DNA from: Gibbula magus
Taxonomy: Eukaryota > Mollusca > Gastropoda > Trochida > Trochidae
Reading direction: 5' to 3'
DNA length: 64,000 nucleotides
Assembly (NCBI GenBank): GCA_936450465.1
Contig: OW388304.1
Coordinates: 9,492,700-9,556,699 of the forward strand
Every line of letters starts with the position of its first letter. Position 1 is the stretch's first letter. Below are positions 11,641 to 22,775 of this stretch, one piece after another. A program made the position numbers and the translations under genes. The notes under the pieces were generated by a model that worked only from the letters and a program-made list of their open reading frames with translations, searched no databases and was not told the DNA's origin.

Positions 11641-12421
11641 AAAAGAACACGGCATGAAGGCCGCAAAAACATCAGCAAATTATCACAAGTTGAATAAAAG
11701 CTGATAATGAAAAGTTAAAATTTACAATTTGTCAATAAGGTGTATAGCCTTTAGAAAATCTAAAACACGATGCTCACCGAAATGAGTAAAAACTTGATTG
11801 ATTGAAATAGAAGGACAAAAAGTTTCCCTGATATGTGCAGTGTCCCAACACTCACATAGAATGTGTTTGATTGTGAGAGGACACTGACAGGGTATACATA
11901 CCGGGGGGATCTTCCCCCTTTAAAAGATATGAGTGTGTAAGATGAGAGTGTCCAATACGACATCGTCGTAGGACACAAGCTTCCTGCCGGGTAAAAGATG
12001 ATAGAGATGTGTATCCTAAATGAGGTTGAATAGTGTGAAGTTTGTTATGAAGTTGTTGATCCCATTGGGACTTCCAACGTTGTTTAATGTAAGATTTAAT
12101 AGCAGGTTTAGAATCCGTATATGGAACTTTAGTGGGAGAAATATGTTTGAGGTTTAATGCTGATTTAGCAGCTGAGTCAGCTTTATTATTACCTCTTATA
12201 CCCATATGGCTAGGAAGCCAGCAGAAGACGATGTCGCATTGTAGACAAGAATTATGAAGTAATAAAATATCCCTGATAATTGGGTGATCACTCTTACAGT
12301 TTTTAATTGCTTGTAGGCAAGAAAGTGAATCAGAAAAAATAATGTAATTATTTGGAGTTGAGTTTTTAATGTGATGGACGGCCTTAAAGATGGCCTTAGC
12401 GGTAACCTTGAAAGCTGACAC
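11302..12421 (-). mobile_element. I-like LINE, 3' part with RNase H and CCHC end
   Basis: Read on the minus strand from 12421, a 5'-truncated ORF encodes the later part of an RNase H domain: SDSLSCLQAI with a catalytic Asp, then CWLPSHMGIRGNNKAD with the His and last Asp. It continues with HSHLTHSYLLKGEDPP, a signature of I/Nimb-type LINEs. A one-base insertion in a C-run (11901-11906 on the plus strand) shifts the frame; beyond it the expected CIPCQCPLTIKHILCEC zinc-binding end is readable, with a stop near 11722. The 3' UTR ends in GCCGAAGCGGCGTTAAAC and a CTCACT repeat. The element is dead: truncated and frameshifted. A more decayed copy is at 36.1-36.9 kb. Confidence 0.82.
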
Positions 12422-12429
12422 CTAATTTG

Positions 12430-12838
12430 AAAACATTTGGTCTCACCGGTCATAATAAATGGTGATAACAAGAAAGTGGTCAAAGTGTCGCGGTGACCTT
12501 GAAAATAAGGTCAAGGTCACAAAAATCAACCGGTGTCTGCGTCTTGCCCCAATGTAGGCTGACAACTAATTTGAAGACTTTGGATGCAATGTTTCATGAG
12601 TTATCGCCTTAACAAGAGTTCAAAGAGTGGTCAATGTGTCGTGGTGACCTTGAAAATAAGGTCAAGGTCACCAAAATTGACTGGTGTCTGCTTCCTCTCA
12701 CAATGTAGGCAGACACCAAATTTGAAGACTTTGGATGAAACGCTTCATAAGATATCGCGAAAACAAGAAATGTGACGTACGTACGTACGGACGCCGCTGA
12801 ATACATAGTCCCCCGTTCCGCGTTGCGGCGGGGGACAA
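12430..12838. repeat. Dispersed repeat with AAGGTCAAGGTCAC blocks and GC hairpin end
   Basis: About three diverged ~120-bp units carry AATTTGAAGACTTTGGATG and GACCTTGAAAATAAGGTC. They end in ACGTACGTACGGACG and a hairpin of CCCCCGTTCCGCG and CGGCGGGGG. Related units occur at 14020-14245 and 34165-34500. It looks like a non-autonomous transposon family without coding capacity. Confidence 0.65.
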
Positions 12839-13183
12839 CTAAGCTGCCGCATGGTTATATTATTAGAATCATTTCACTGACTCTGTGTGTCGTTAATGTC
12901 TTTCTATTTCAGTAAAAAAAAGAACGAACATGTATTTTTTACTCATGTAAACAATGTAAAGCTATTGTTAGACAGCTGGGTTACAACGTGTAATCACACG
13001 TTTGGTACAACAATTTAACCAGCCCAAACCAATGGCGTTAAATCCCGTTTCATATCCGGACGTCAAATATTGACATCTGAACATAAGGACAGAGCACTGC
13101 TTCTGAACTAAAGATACCTCATTTTTCTCTAGTGTCCCAGTACTGAGGGATAACAAGCAGTTGTCACTGAGGTGACATGATTT

Positions 13184-13476
13184 GGTGATGTGAGTTGGGG
13201 TTTAACGCCGATTTCAAGAGTATTTCACTTACATCACGGCTGCAAGCATTATGGCACGGAGAAAGCCAGCAACGCCATGTGGCTATGCATTGGGGTTGAA
13301 CTAGCGAACCATGGGCGGTACTACACTGAAATTCAGTGCAGCATTGCACCCAAACCTTACTGCGTGTACAACCGTTCTCTACTGCAGACAAAGTTGCCGT
13401 GCCCCTTGTGGGAATCGAACCCCGAACCTCTTGATCCGTAGCCGAAAGTGCTAACCACTGCGCTATTCTGCCCCCT
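13184..13476 (-). mobile_element. tRNA-derived SINE, diverged copy
   Basis: Tail, body and tRNA-like head are all present but diverged. Part of the centre is missing between GCATTGGGG and AACTAGCGAACC, and the B box is mutated (GGGAATCGAACCCCGAACC). An old insertion. Confidence 0.85.
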
Positions 13477-13572
13477 TCAAAATTGAAACATAATGTTAAG
13501 ATCGACAAAATCGACTGGGCCTTGAATCTTTCGTACAAGAACCATTAATGTAAAATAACGATGAAAAAAAAC

Positions 13573-13822
13573 GTTCAAATGTGACAAAGTTTGCTTCAAC
13601 ATTGCACCATTAGTGGCAGCAGGCAATGCAGAGACCGACACGTAGCATGTCGAGTAGACTCAAGTGATCAGTGCTCACAGCCCATATAATCGCTGTTGAT
13701 TAAACACCTTTTTAAACAGCTTTTTACGGGTTTACCTTTCCTTTTTCCTGGTAAGTTTCCTTCTTTATTACTCCATATGTCACATATATAACGATAATAT
13801 TTCTCATCCAACAATTGATAAA
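13573..13822. repeat. Direct repeat, left copy
   Basis: It begins TTCAAATGTGACAAAG and runs through ATTACTCCATATGTCACAT to CATCCAACAATTG. The right copy is at 14766-14995. The two are collinear with small indels and flank about 0.95 kb that includes a Tc1 relic. Confidence 0.75.
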
Positions 13823-14019
13823 AAAATAAAAACCCAATGAACAGTTCTTGAGATATCGATCCCCCTAACAAGCTTAACATGTCGAAAATCAAGCTCAACA
13901 TGCGAGTTCAGATGCAGACAATTTCAAAGTTCCAAACTCTAATCAGCCCTTTGTCATATATTGGAGAAGCTATGTTTAAGATATGAAGATAATCCAGTGA
14001 ACGGTTCTTGAGACATCCC

Positions 14020-14245
14020 GCTGACAAGGGTAAAATTACAAAATCTGGTTGTGACCTTGAAATGAAGGTCAAGATTACAAAATTATGTAGCAACATTACT
14101 CTCACTATGATGAACCCATATGCTAAATATGAAAAGAATCCAGTGAATAGTACTTGAGTTATTCCATTTCGTACGGACGGACCGACCGACGCAGCCGAAT
14201 TCTATATCCCCCGCTTCGCGCTCAACACGCGGCGAGGGATAACTA
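14020..14245. repeat. Dispersed GGTCAAGG repeat, shorter copy
   Basis: It has TGACCTTGAAATGAAGGTCA, then TACGGACGGACCGACC and a CCCCCGCTTCGCG ... CGCGGCGAGGG end, like the element at 12430-12838. Confidence 0.6.
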
Positions 14246-14344
14246 TAATTTTACTCCCAGTTCAACCATCAGGATATTTTTTTCGAATGGCCGGTTAGAC
14301 CTCTCAAAAGTATGACATTTTCACATCGACACATTAATGAATGT

Positions 14345-14770
14345 TGAATGTGGTGCAGAGCGACGCCGCATTGGAACTTGGCATCATGGCGCCGGATCCA
14401 TTGGTGTGACGAGTGCAATATGCTACTACATATATACGACAGCATTCGTGTATGGCGACAACGAAACACCCGTTTTGTATCTATGCTTGTCGAACCAATC
14501 TATCATGATGGTGATGACTCTGTGATGGTATGGGACTTCGGTTGTAAACTGGACCCTGTGATTTTTCGGAGCACACTAAACGCTGAAAAATACCGCATGG
14601 ACAATGGATGACAATGCCAGGCCCCATAACGCAAAAATAGGAACTCAAATTTAGTTGCGAGAAGCCACAACCACATTGCCACGGCCCGTTTGCAGTCTCG
14701 ATCTTAATCCAATAGAACTTCTGTAGCACATTCTGGGATGTCGCATTCGTCGAAGAGACCCCCTCGTTCA
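14345..14770 (+). pseudogene. Decayed Tc1-type transposase
   Basis: The DNA reads in changing frames as the catalytic part of a Tc1 DDE transposase: VWRQRNTRF, then DGDDSVMVWDFG, LNAEKYRM, DNARP, and a remnant of the SPDLNPIE block. At least two frameshifts and several stops separate these blocks. The N-terminal DNA-binding part and recognisable inverted ends are not visible. A cut-and-paste transposase relic with no activity. Confidence 0.72.
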
Positions 14771-14995
14771 AATGTGACAGTTTTCTTCAGCATTGCACCA
14801 GTAGTGGCAGCAGGCAATTCAGAAACCGATACATAGCATGTCGAGGAGGGTCACTCAAGTCATCAGTGCTCACAGCTGTTGACTGAACACTTTTTTAAAC
14901 GGCTTTTTAGGGGTTTACCTTTCCTTTTAAGACAGTTTCCTTCCTTATTACTCCATATGTCACATATATAACGATAATATTCCTCATCCAACAAT
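14766..14995. repeat. Direct repeat, right copy
   Basis: Collinear with 13573-13822 (TTCAAATGTGACAG ... CCATATGTCACATATATAAC ... CATCCAACAATTG), with scattered substitutions. Confidence 0.75.
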
Positions 14996-14999
14996 TGTT

Positions 15000-16020
15000 T
15001 AAAACACATTATTTGTGTTCTAAAGGCACGAGTTCACGCCTGTCGTGCTCAAATTCTATATCAAGGTCATATATCCACATTCCTATCAAAGCAATAAAAT
15101 ACTTAACAGTCTTAACAATTACAATAACAATCGATAATGAAACACTGAAACGACAGAGTCACTAAGAGATTACACAAATCGTAAGAGTCGCATGTGTACA
15201 AAATATAGAGTGTTGAGAACAGTTGAACTAGAATCTTTCTTGACATTTGATATAACAACATCTTTAATTATAGTAATTTACAAATCAAACATTGTTGTCG
15301 TACAGAACATGTAAATAGGCAGAAAACAAACATAACATCGTTTCAACTTTCGACATCAGTAATAATATCTAATTTACAGTTCTTAGACATCAACACTATA
15401 CAGATATCAAGATGCTGTTGCACTGCAGTGAACACACGCACTCAGAACAAAGTGGTACAATGTGTTCATATGCGTGGTCAATTATCTTTAAATTCATCTT
15501 TTTTTCAGATAAGATTAAACAATAACCTACTTTATGAAGCAGCCTGTCAATAATAATGCACAATTCTTCTATAAAATATGTACTTCTTTTCACTCATGCA
15601 TTTCACAATATGGCAAACATGTCTTCATAGTGTAGTCCATGCAGTCGGTTTTGCAATAGTTTTCTAAAATGCGTAATGACAGTCGCAGAAAAAAAATCAT
15701 AATATATATGGTCTGTTTATAGAATCACTTATATATGATTAGCATCAACCTTTAAGAATGTGGCTCTTCCTATATAACAGCAACATTTTACTGTTTTCCA
15801 AGATCACCCCAGTCTTACAGCTCTGCCAGTCAGATCTCACATATTAAAAAAGCTCGGCTGAATAACTAAACATTATATGACAATGACACAAAGACACACA
15901 TACATGTATGCATTAACATAATTTGCATGAACAAATTCCTTACTTAATAAGCTTATACTGGTCTGCTAATCACCTCTTATTTCCTTGTTGATGGAGTTAA
16001 CCAAGGGTGTGTAAACTATG
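15000..16020. other. No gene recognised
   Basis: AT-rich intergenic sequence. The only ORF of note (15396-15593, minus) has no recognisable motif. Confidence 0.45.
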
Positions 16021-16021
16021 A

Positions 16022-16214
16022 AGGTGAGGTGAGGTGATTTGGGGTTTAACGCCGCTTTCAAGAGTATTTCATTTATATCGCGGCTGCTAGTATTATGGCA
16101 GGGAGAAAGCCCGCAACGCCATGTGGCTATGCATTGCGGTGAAACCTGCGAGCCATGGGTGGTACCTCTTCATCCGAAACCGAACGCGATAACCACTGCG
16201 CTATCCCGCCCCTG
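16022..16214 (-). mobile_element. tRNA-derived SINE, internally deleted
   Basis: Tail and body run as far as AACCTGCGAGCCATGGGTGG, then jump to the tRNA-like end CCGAACGCGATAACCACTGCGC. About 125 bp of the central and B-box region is deleted. Confidence 0.85.
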
Positions 16215-17053
16215 TAAACTATGAAAGTGAGGGAAACTAACTCTGGTTAGTAAAGTCAGAGCCATCAAGTGACCATACGCCATGTCCGATGAATACGAGA
16301 GTCCAAATGCTGGTGTACAAGTAACTACACATCTAGGAGAGATGAAGGGGTATTCATATACTACATCATGATAATGTATTCCTTTTCGTGGCTTAACTAT
16401 GTTTAAACACAAACAAGTAAACCAATTATTTACGCAGGGTCACCTTTTTGAAGTTAGGTTCTTATTGACATTGCAATGAAGTTGCATAGTAATATTTCAT
16501 ACAACTTTTCAAAGTGATATCAAACAAATCTTACTTATATCTTACTTTATCATATCTATGCACTAAAACCCTCGTGCCTCAAAGACAAATATATTTCGAG
16601 GAGAATGATCAATGTAAATAACAACATGCAATACACACATACGTTTTTGGTACATGATATGTTTGTATACATAGTTCCCGTTTATTCATGAACTTATACC
16701 CGACGAGAATTATTGAGTAAAACTCCATTTTGATAACATATCTATAATATGTGTTGATGCGATCGTTTCTGTTACACCCCGAAAGCATGACAATGCTAGT
16801 TTTCCAAGGTTGTCAAAAGTAATAATATTGTATACATTGTAAACATGTAAGACATTCACAAAAATATCCTTCTCTTACTACAATACCGGTCGGTACAAGT
16901 TAGGATTTGAACGGGGAGTCCTAAGTTGAACGCCCAAATTTCATCACTTTCGAACAAAATTTGTTTTCATCAAATTGCATTTTATTATCAAAATCAGCTT
17001 AAAGATAAATAATTAGTAATTATTTTTCATGCAACCCTATTTTGAAAAAAATT

Positions 17054-17157
17054 GCCATGGCATTCAGGAATGCCATAGCAAAATGCCATGGCATTCAGGA
17101 ATGCCATAGCAAAATGTCATGGCATTCAGTAATGCCATAGCAGAATGCCATGGCAAT
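17054..17157. repeat. 31-bp tandem repeat of nested palindromes
   Basis: GCCATGGCATTCAGGAATGC and the following ~11 bases recur at 17054, 17085, 17116 and 17147. Each unit contains the dyads ATGCCATGGCAT and GGCATTCAGGAATGCC. Confidence 0.85.
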
Positions 17158-17390
17158 TCAAACAATACTACAGCACAATGCCACAGGAAACAAAGTAAGC
17201 AACAACAAAAAACAGAAGATAATAATTTGAGTTTTCATGGTGACTCCTAAACTAGAAACTGTATGGGAGAAGAAAACCAATAAACCAGGCTTATGAGGAA
17301 TTGAAAAGCTATACTGGGAGATGTCTTCTTAGTTCTTAGAAATACACATCACTCTTAATATTATGTTTTAATCAAAATTTAATATTTCAG

Positions 17391-19932
17391 GTGTATGACT
17401 TTGCAGAAGAAGATACAGTGACTGGCAGAGCAGAGATAAATTGTGATTCAGTATGTACAGTTAGATATTTAGATTTACTTCTTTGATTAATTCATCTTAT
17501 GTGACAGTCATTCCTCCATACGATTTATCAAAAACTGGTAGTCATGTTGTCCTCAACGCTGCCACCATGCCAAGTCATTTTTATTTTCACATTTAATTTT
17601 CATCTTCGTCTTCGAAACAAAAAGACCTAGAAGGCTGTACTATTGTGTGCAGACTCTTTAGCCAATGGGGATTCTAAATTGTAGATGTGATGACCCTGTG
17701 ACCCCAAATAAGGGCCTCACAGGCCATGATGTAAAAAAAATTGATCTTCTCCAGAACGAAAAGACCTAAAAGATTTTTCAGGAATCGTTATACTTGTTAT
17801 GCACTAAACAATTTTGTTTGAATTTTTCAAGGTTATATGAAGGGATTGTGCTTTATCTACAGAACAATCTGTTTCTGGCTTAAACAAGAAACAATATACA
17901 CTCAACCACATAAGAAACATCACCACACTTTCAATGGTGTTAAAGACACAAAACACTGCATAAACTTTACTGTGTAAAACAAGCTGAAAAGGGACATTTT
18001 GACTCTTCCATCTCGTCTAGTTAAGGAGATACAATAACGACTATTTGTAAACATTTGTTTCTCAGAAATATGAACGAAAATGTTTTGAAATTTCAAAGTT
18101 TGTTCTGTTGGCTTCTAAAGACACTATGCATCCCTGTTTCAATCGTGGATTGAATTATTTTTTACTGTTCTTTTTGTTTTATTGTAAGCCCTGATTAAGC
18201 TACAGAGCCCATGGCTCTGATTTCTTTGGTTGCTATTGTGTTTTTGATTTTCTATATAAGAATTTTGTTTTTATTGTCACCATACAATCACCAAATATGA
18301 AATCTTTAATTGTGTTTTGCAGAGTTCCAAGACGCCATCAACGTATGAAGCTGGATCTTCAGTCGAAATTCAGTTTGAGGGGATATGGTAAGAATGAATG
18401 AATGAATGTCTTTATTTCCTACCAATAAACAAAACTCCTGAGTGATAAAAAAAAGTAAGCAAAACAAATTTATCAGAAAGTTTACATGTGAGCGAGGTGA
18501 TTACAATTTAGACATATACACAGCAGAATGCAATGTAATAATATTTGTTCTTGTTGTTGCAGACATCCCATTAAATAAAACTGAATCATTATCATAACTC
18601 ATTTTATCAACCTACCAGCCATATAACGTGATACTTGAAACGACTTTCTAAACCGTATCACCCGGTACGAGGGACTCACAACCTTGTAATTCCCCCAAGG
18701 AGGGTTTACACAGACAGTTGTAAACCCTGTTAGAAGGAATTATAATGATTGTAAACCCTGATATATTTGTTAAGATGACGGCTTGAAAGTAAAGATCTGA
18801 AGAAACTAACTTAGACTAATTTTGAAAAATTTCTTAAATTTACGACAGCAAATGTTTTGCAGAAAGTGCGTCTCGAACCCGTATCCACTATCATCTGCAG
18901 TTATTACCTGCAGTTATTGAGTCAGCGCCTCTGACTCCTGAGCCACAGCGACAGACACGAATTGACGATACACAAGAAACTCATATAGCGCGGCTGTTAA
19001 CAGGCTGACATCACCGAGGGATCCTCAATATAACGCCAGGGATCCGCAAGATCCTCAATATAACGCGATAACAAGTAAAAAGCCTGTTTTACACTTAAAA
19101 ACGGTTGATAATACAGATAACCCATTCGACCTCGGATATGGTACGGTTGTAGACCCTGATAGTCAGGAAAAACCCTCGGATGCTCATGCTTCGGTCTCAT
19201 GAGTTATCCTTATATTAACATACAATTCAATATCTAGTGTATCAGTTTTTGTAATTTGATTTTACATATCTGTTTTTAACAGTCTTATCCTCGTTTTCCT
19301 CACAGTAAGTACAGCTAATAGTGTGAAGGTCCACTATAAGAACTGGGGCCCCCATTTTGATGAATTGGTTTCAACAAGTTGTGTGCGACAAAAACTTTGA
19401 GAGTTCCAAGGTAGAAAACTGTTTCTTAATAAAACCTACTTTTATCCTACTTTTACATACTATTATGATGTGTATGATTTACAATTGTTATCATTGATGC
19501 ACTAGAGAGTGAATAGTATTGTTATGACACCGTCTTGTTAAGTTTTAACGCCCTTAATCCTAATTTTCTGGATGTGATGATGCAGAACAAAAAGTCTTTA
19601 TTAGACCATTTCTAAATGAAATATTTGATTCAGTTCAAGGTTGGAGAGAAGGTCCTCTCGAAGTGGATGGCCACTAGATCGACCATGTACCAAGCATTTG
19701 TTAAAGAACTTGATGGAGGTAAGTGTAAACACTTATATTGGTTGAGACTTTTAACAAAATACTGTAAACATTAACAAAATATGATGTATGTTGATATAAT
19801 ACTGTTCATGCAATGGAACTTTAAGTTAAAAAATCAAATGATAAACCTTCTTTTTAAATACAGATTACCTGGTAGTAGACTTTGAGGACAGGACAAGGAA
19901 GAGAATCCACTCAAGAAATGTTAAAAAATTAG
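17391..19932 (+). CDS. Unrecognised gene with Tudor/chromo-like exons (partial)
   Basis: Four GT..AG-bounded exons can be proposed. 17391-17450 encodes an acidic stretch (VYDFAEEDTVTGRAEI). 18323-18387 encodes SSKTPSTYEAGSSVEIQFEG. 19634-19718 encodes FKVGEKVLSKWMATRS and on to KELDG. 19864-19932 encodes DYLVVDFEDRTRKRIHSRNV. The last two join in phase and read like a Tudor-type beta barrel (VGEKVLSKW, then VDFEDRTRKRIH). A segment at 19310-19400 reads VKVHYKNWGPHFDELVS, a chromo-barrel-like motif, but runs into TGA, so its donor is unclear. Tudor and chromo-barrel folds often bind methylated tails or nucleic acid; that is family inference. No start codon was found. The gene may continue into the exons at 22.8-24.2 kb. 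Confidence 0.5.
17610..17780 (+). repeat. Unnamed dispersed repeat, copy 1
   Basis: The segment with CTTTAGCCAATGGGGATTCT, AAATTGTAGAT and CTTCTCCAGAACGAAAAGACC matches, in reverse complement, 62100-62270. It lies inside the intron of the Tudor-like gene. Confidence 0.55.
18850..18960 (-). repeat. tRNA-like SINE head of a second family
   Basis: On the minus strand the sequence has an A-box-like TGGCTCAGGAGTCAGAG and a B-box-like GGGTTCGAGAC, with an internal ~11-bp duplication of ATAACTGCAG. The promoter elements look tRNA-derived, but no complete cloverleaf forms and this is not the common SINE family of the window. Confidence 0.4.
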
Positions 19933-20020
19933 GTAAGCATTTGACGTAAATGACCTTAGAATTCAGATAAATTTCTACATTGTTTGCGCTTAACATTTTA
20001 ATGAAGTCAAAGTTCTTTTA

Positions 20021-20339
20021 GTGAGTGAGTGAGTGAGTTGGTGTTTAACGCCGCTTTCAAGAGTATTTCACTTATATCGCGGCTGCTAGTATTATGGCAG
20101 GGAGAAAGCCCGCAACGCCATGTGGCTATGCATTGCGGTGAAACCTGCGAGCGACGGCTGGAACTAGCGAACCATGGGTGGTACTGCACTGAAATTCAGT
20201 GTAGCATTGCACCCAAACCTGACTGCGTGTAGAACAGTTCTCTACTGCAGACAAAGTTGCCGTGCCCCTGGCGGGATTCGAACCCCGGACCTCTTGATCC
20301 GAAGCCGAACGCGCTAACCACTGCGCCATCCCGCCCCCC
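20021..20339 (-). mobile_element. tRNA-derived SINE, full length with target duplication
   Basis: A complete copy. On the minus strand it begins with a tRNA-Arg-like head: A box TAGCGCAGTGGTTAGCGC with one change, a CTTCGGA anticodon-type loop, and B box GGTTCGAATCC. It passes through the conserved body and ends in GAAAGCGGCGTTAAAC and a CTCACT repeat. CAAAGTTCTTTTA at 20008-20020 is repeated at 20339-20351, a 12-13-bp target-site duplication typical of LINE-driven retroposition. It lies in an intron or spacer of the Tudor-like gene. Confidence 0.92.
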
Positions 20340-20997
20340 AAAGTTCTTTTAAAAATGATCTTAAAGGAACTATGTCACGCCAATTGTTTTAAAATATAAA
20401 TAATGCACGGTTAATGCACATCTCTCGATATTACAAACGATCTACCCTAAGGTTATGTATTATATTAGTTATCTGGAAAACATGTACGTACTCAGGTTTT
20501 AAAGTTAACTTTAAAAGACCGTAAGTATGTAATGCAACGTTGCATTAAATCCGCATGAACTACAATATCAGCAATATTAAGAAATTGCACAACCCGAACA
20601 CCAAAAACGGCAGTCGCTATCGTTAATGTAACAACAATGCTTAAACTGCATATTACAAACCGGTGCAGGTACAGATACTCCTTAATGAAGATTATCCAAT
20701 CTTTGTTGTCAGCTAGGAGAATCAAAAGTATATGCAAGAGCTGAATGAAATCCTAGCTCAGCCGTTTTCTACAATCTATATTTCCCATTTTGCACATCAG
20801 AGACTCTTTCTATTCGTGATATCCCCGATTGACTTCGGCCGTCTCAACTAATTATTGACTGCAGGTCAATTGTGCCTTTAAACGTAATGGTTACTTAAAA
20901 ATCATATTGTACCAGTTCCAGAAAAGATTCATTAATGTTTGTGTTGTCTTCAATATCTTGCAAAGTAATTAAGAGTCATGACAAATGTATAATAATT

Positions 20998-21594
20998 TTA
21001 TAGGACATGGTATGATGAGCGATAACACCTTATATACCATTTCTGGTTTGGTTGCCTCGCATACCTCCTGAAAATGTTTATCGTTTGCAACCTTTTTACA
21101 GTGCCATCCAGCAGATCGATGAGGATGACATCTCTGGACACCCAAGCTGCTTCAAACTGCTGGTGAGCTATAGCAGCTCTTGCACTGGTGAGATCTACGT
21201 TTATGAAGATTGTAGCCTCACCTTGTTTGCGGATCAACTTTAGTTTGCACGAGATTTGGAAGGATTACTGACTAGTCTCACAAGCACGGGACGCGGGGAT
21301 CCTGAGGAATAGCTGGACGGGCGAGACGCGATGATTGGGACAAAGATCGACACCAATTGACTTAGCCACCACCTCCTCTAGTACTAATTTATCAGTATCT
21401 TCGGAGTCAAGATTCAGGCACACCAGAGATTCGGATATTATTTCTTCGGGAATATTGTTCGGCTCTATCCAGTTTTTTTGTGATAGTGTTTCAATAATCT
21501 GGTCTGGTTCTGAGATTTGGTCAGACAATTTGGAAACTTTTTCTTCCAAGATGTTATTACGTGCTACAATTTCCTCGATTTCATGGCTTAACAT
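20998..21594 (-). pseudogene. LINE ORF1 relic (coiled coil and RRM-like)
   Basis: On the minus strand 21594-21265 reads as a coiled coil (MLSHEIEEIVARNNILEEKV), then EPNNIPEEIISE and IGVDLCPNHRVSP. 21237-20998 continues with IFINVDLTSARAAIAHQQFE and LLDGTVKRLQTINIF. This order, coiled coil, RNA-binding domain with an RNN-like/IPE motif, then a basic C-terminal domain, is that of L1-type ORF1 proteins. At least one frame break and a deletion separate the halves. Confidence 0.6.
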
Positions 21595-21960
21595 AGGTCG
21601 AACAACCTCAGCAACAGCTGCTGAAATGGCTATAAGAACATCTTTGTTTTGGAAGCTTTTAAAAGATCGCTTACCAAACTGACATTTTGAGACTCGGTAT
21701 TAACAATATCACAAAATTACAAATGTATCAAAAAGTTCAACATGTACACACTGACATTTGGGCGCTCAATAAATCCATGTGCTCTCCGTAGAAATCCTTT
21801 GAAATCGTGAAACACACACTAAAGCATATAAACACAGACCATGCACACGATACACTTGACACGACACACTCTTCAAGCAATCTGACAAATATCGTCAACT
21901 TCCTCTGTTTAACAAAATTAAGTCATAGATGCATGAAGTAATGCTGCATTCGATTTTAGG

Positions 21961-22275
21961 TGAGGTGAGGTGAGTTTGGGTTTAACGCCGCTTTCAAGAG
22001 TATTTCACTTATATCGCGGCTGCTAGTATTATGGCAGGGAGAAAGCCCGCAACGCCATGTGGTTATGCATTGCGGTGAAACCTGCGAGCATCGGCTGGAA
22101 CTAGCGAACCATGGGTGGTACTGCACTGAAATTCAGTGTAGCATTGCACCCAAACCTGACTGCGTGTAGAACAGTTCTCTACTGCAGACAAAGTTGCCGT
22201 GCCCCTGGCGGGATTCGAACCCGGGACCTCTTGATCCGAAGCCGAACGCGCTAACCACTGCGCTATCCCGCCCCC
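21961..22275 (-). mobile_element. tRNA-derived SINE, full length with target duplication
   Basis: Complete tail (GAGGT repeats), body and tRNA-like head with intact boxes. TCGATTTTAGG at 21950-21960 is repeated at 22276-22286 as target duplication. A young-looking copy. Confidence 0.92.
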
Positions 22276-22775
22276 TCGATTTTAGGCGTCTTTAATGTGG
22301 ATGGTTTATATTGATCCATGAGAAAGGAATTTTATTGTCATTATTGCATATGAACTTTGGCATTGCAGATTGTACCTCCAAATACACCGTTTACAAGCCC
22401 ATATGTTGTGTTATGCAAAATATCCAAAAGGAATTTTATATAAATAACTTTTTGTTTTTCTAAACTACTAGAGTAGTAAAAAGTTAAACTGGTGGTATAC
22501 ATTTGGGTTGCAACAACTTTTTAATTTGTATAAGTGTTTTAAATAATCTATAATATATAACACAGACAGTATCTACCAACCACTTGTTAACTACCCACAC
22601 TATAATGTAATGAAATTATATATATTTTGTTCGAAAATAATATAAAGACAATTATATTCAATCTATAGTTGTTTCAATATAAATGGATTTGGAACATTTG
22701 CAAAAGTATACTCCTTTACCCTGAAAAGAATGCTTGAATATTATATGTTTCTAAATTCTTAATTTCAACTTTCAG

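Noticed and set aside
20270..20339. A functional tRNA-Arg gene on the minus strand
   Set aside because: A and B boxes and the CTTCGGA loop are present, but stems are mismatched and the sequence continues into the SINE body with a target duplication, so it is a SINE head.
20029..20341. Repeated ORFs such as GFNAAFKSISLISRLLVLWQ and DSAVVSAFGFGSRGPGFESR
   Set aside because: They are translations of the tRNA-derived SINE and its head in various frames. They recur only because the SINE recurs.
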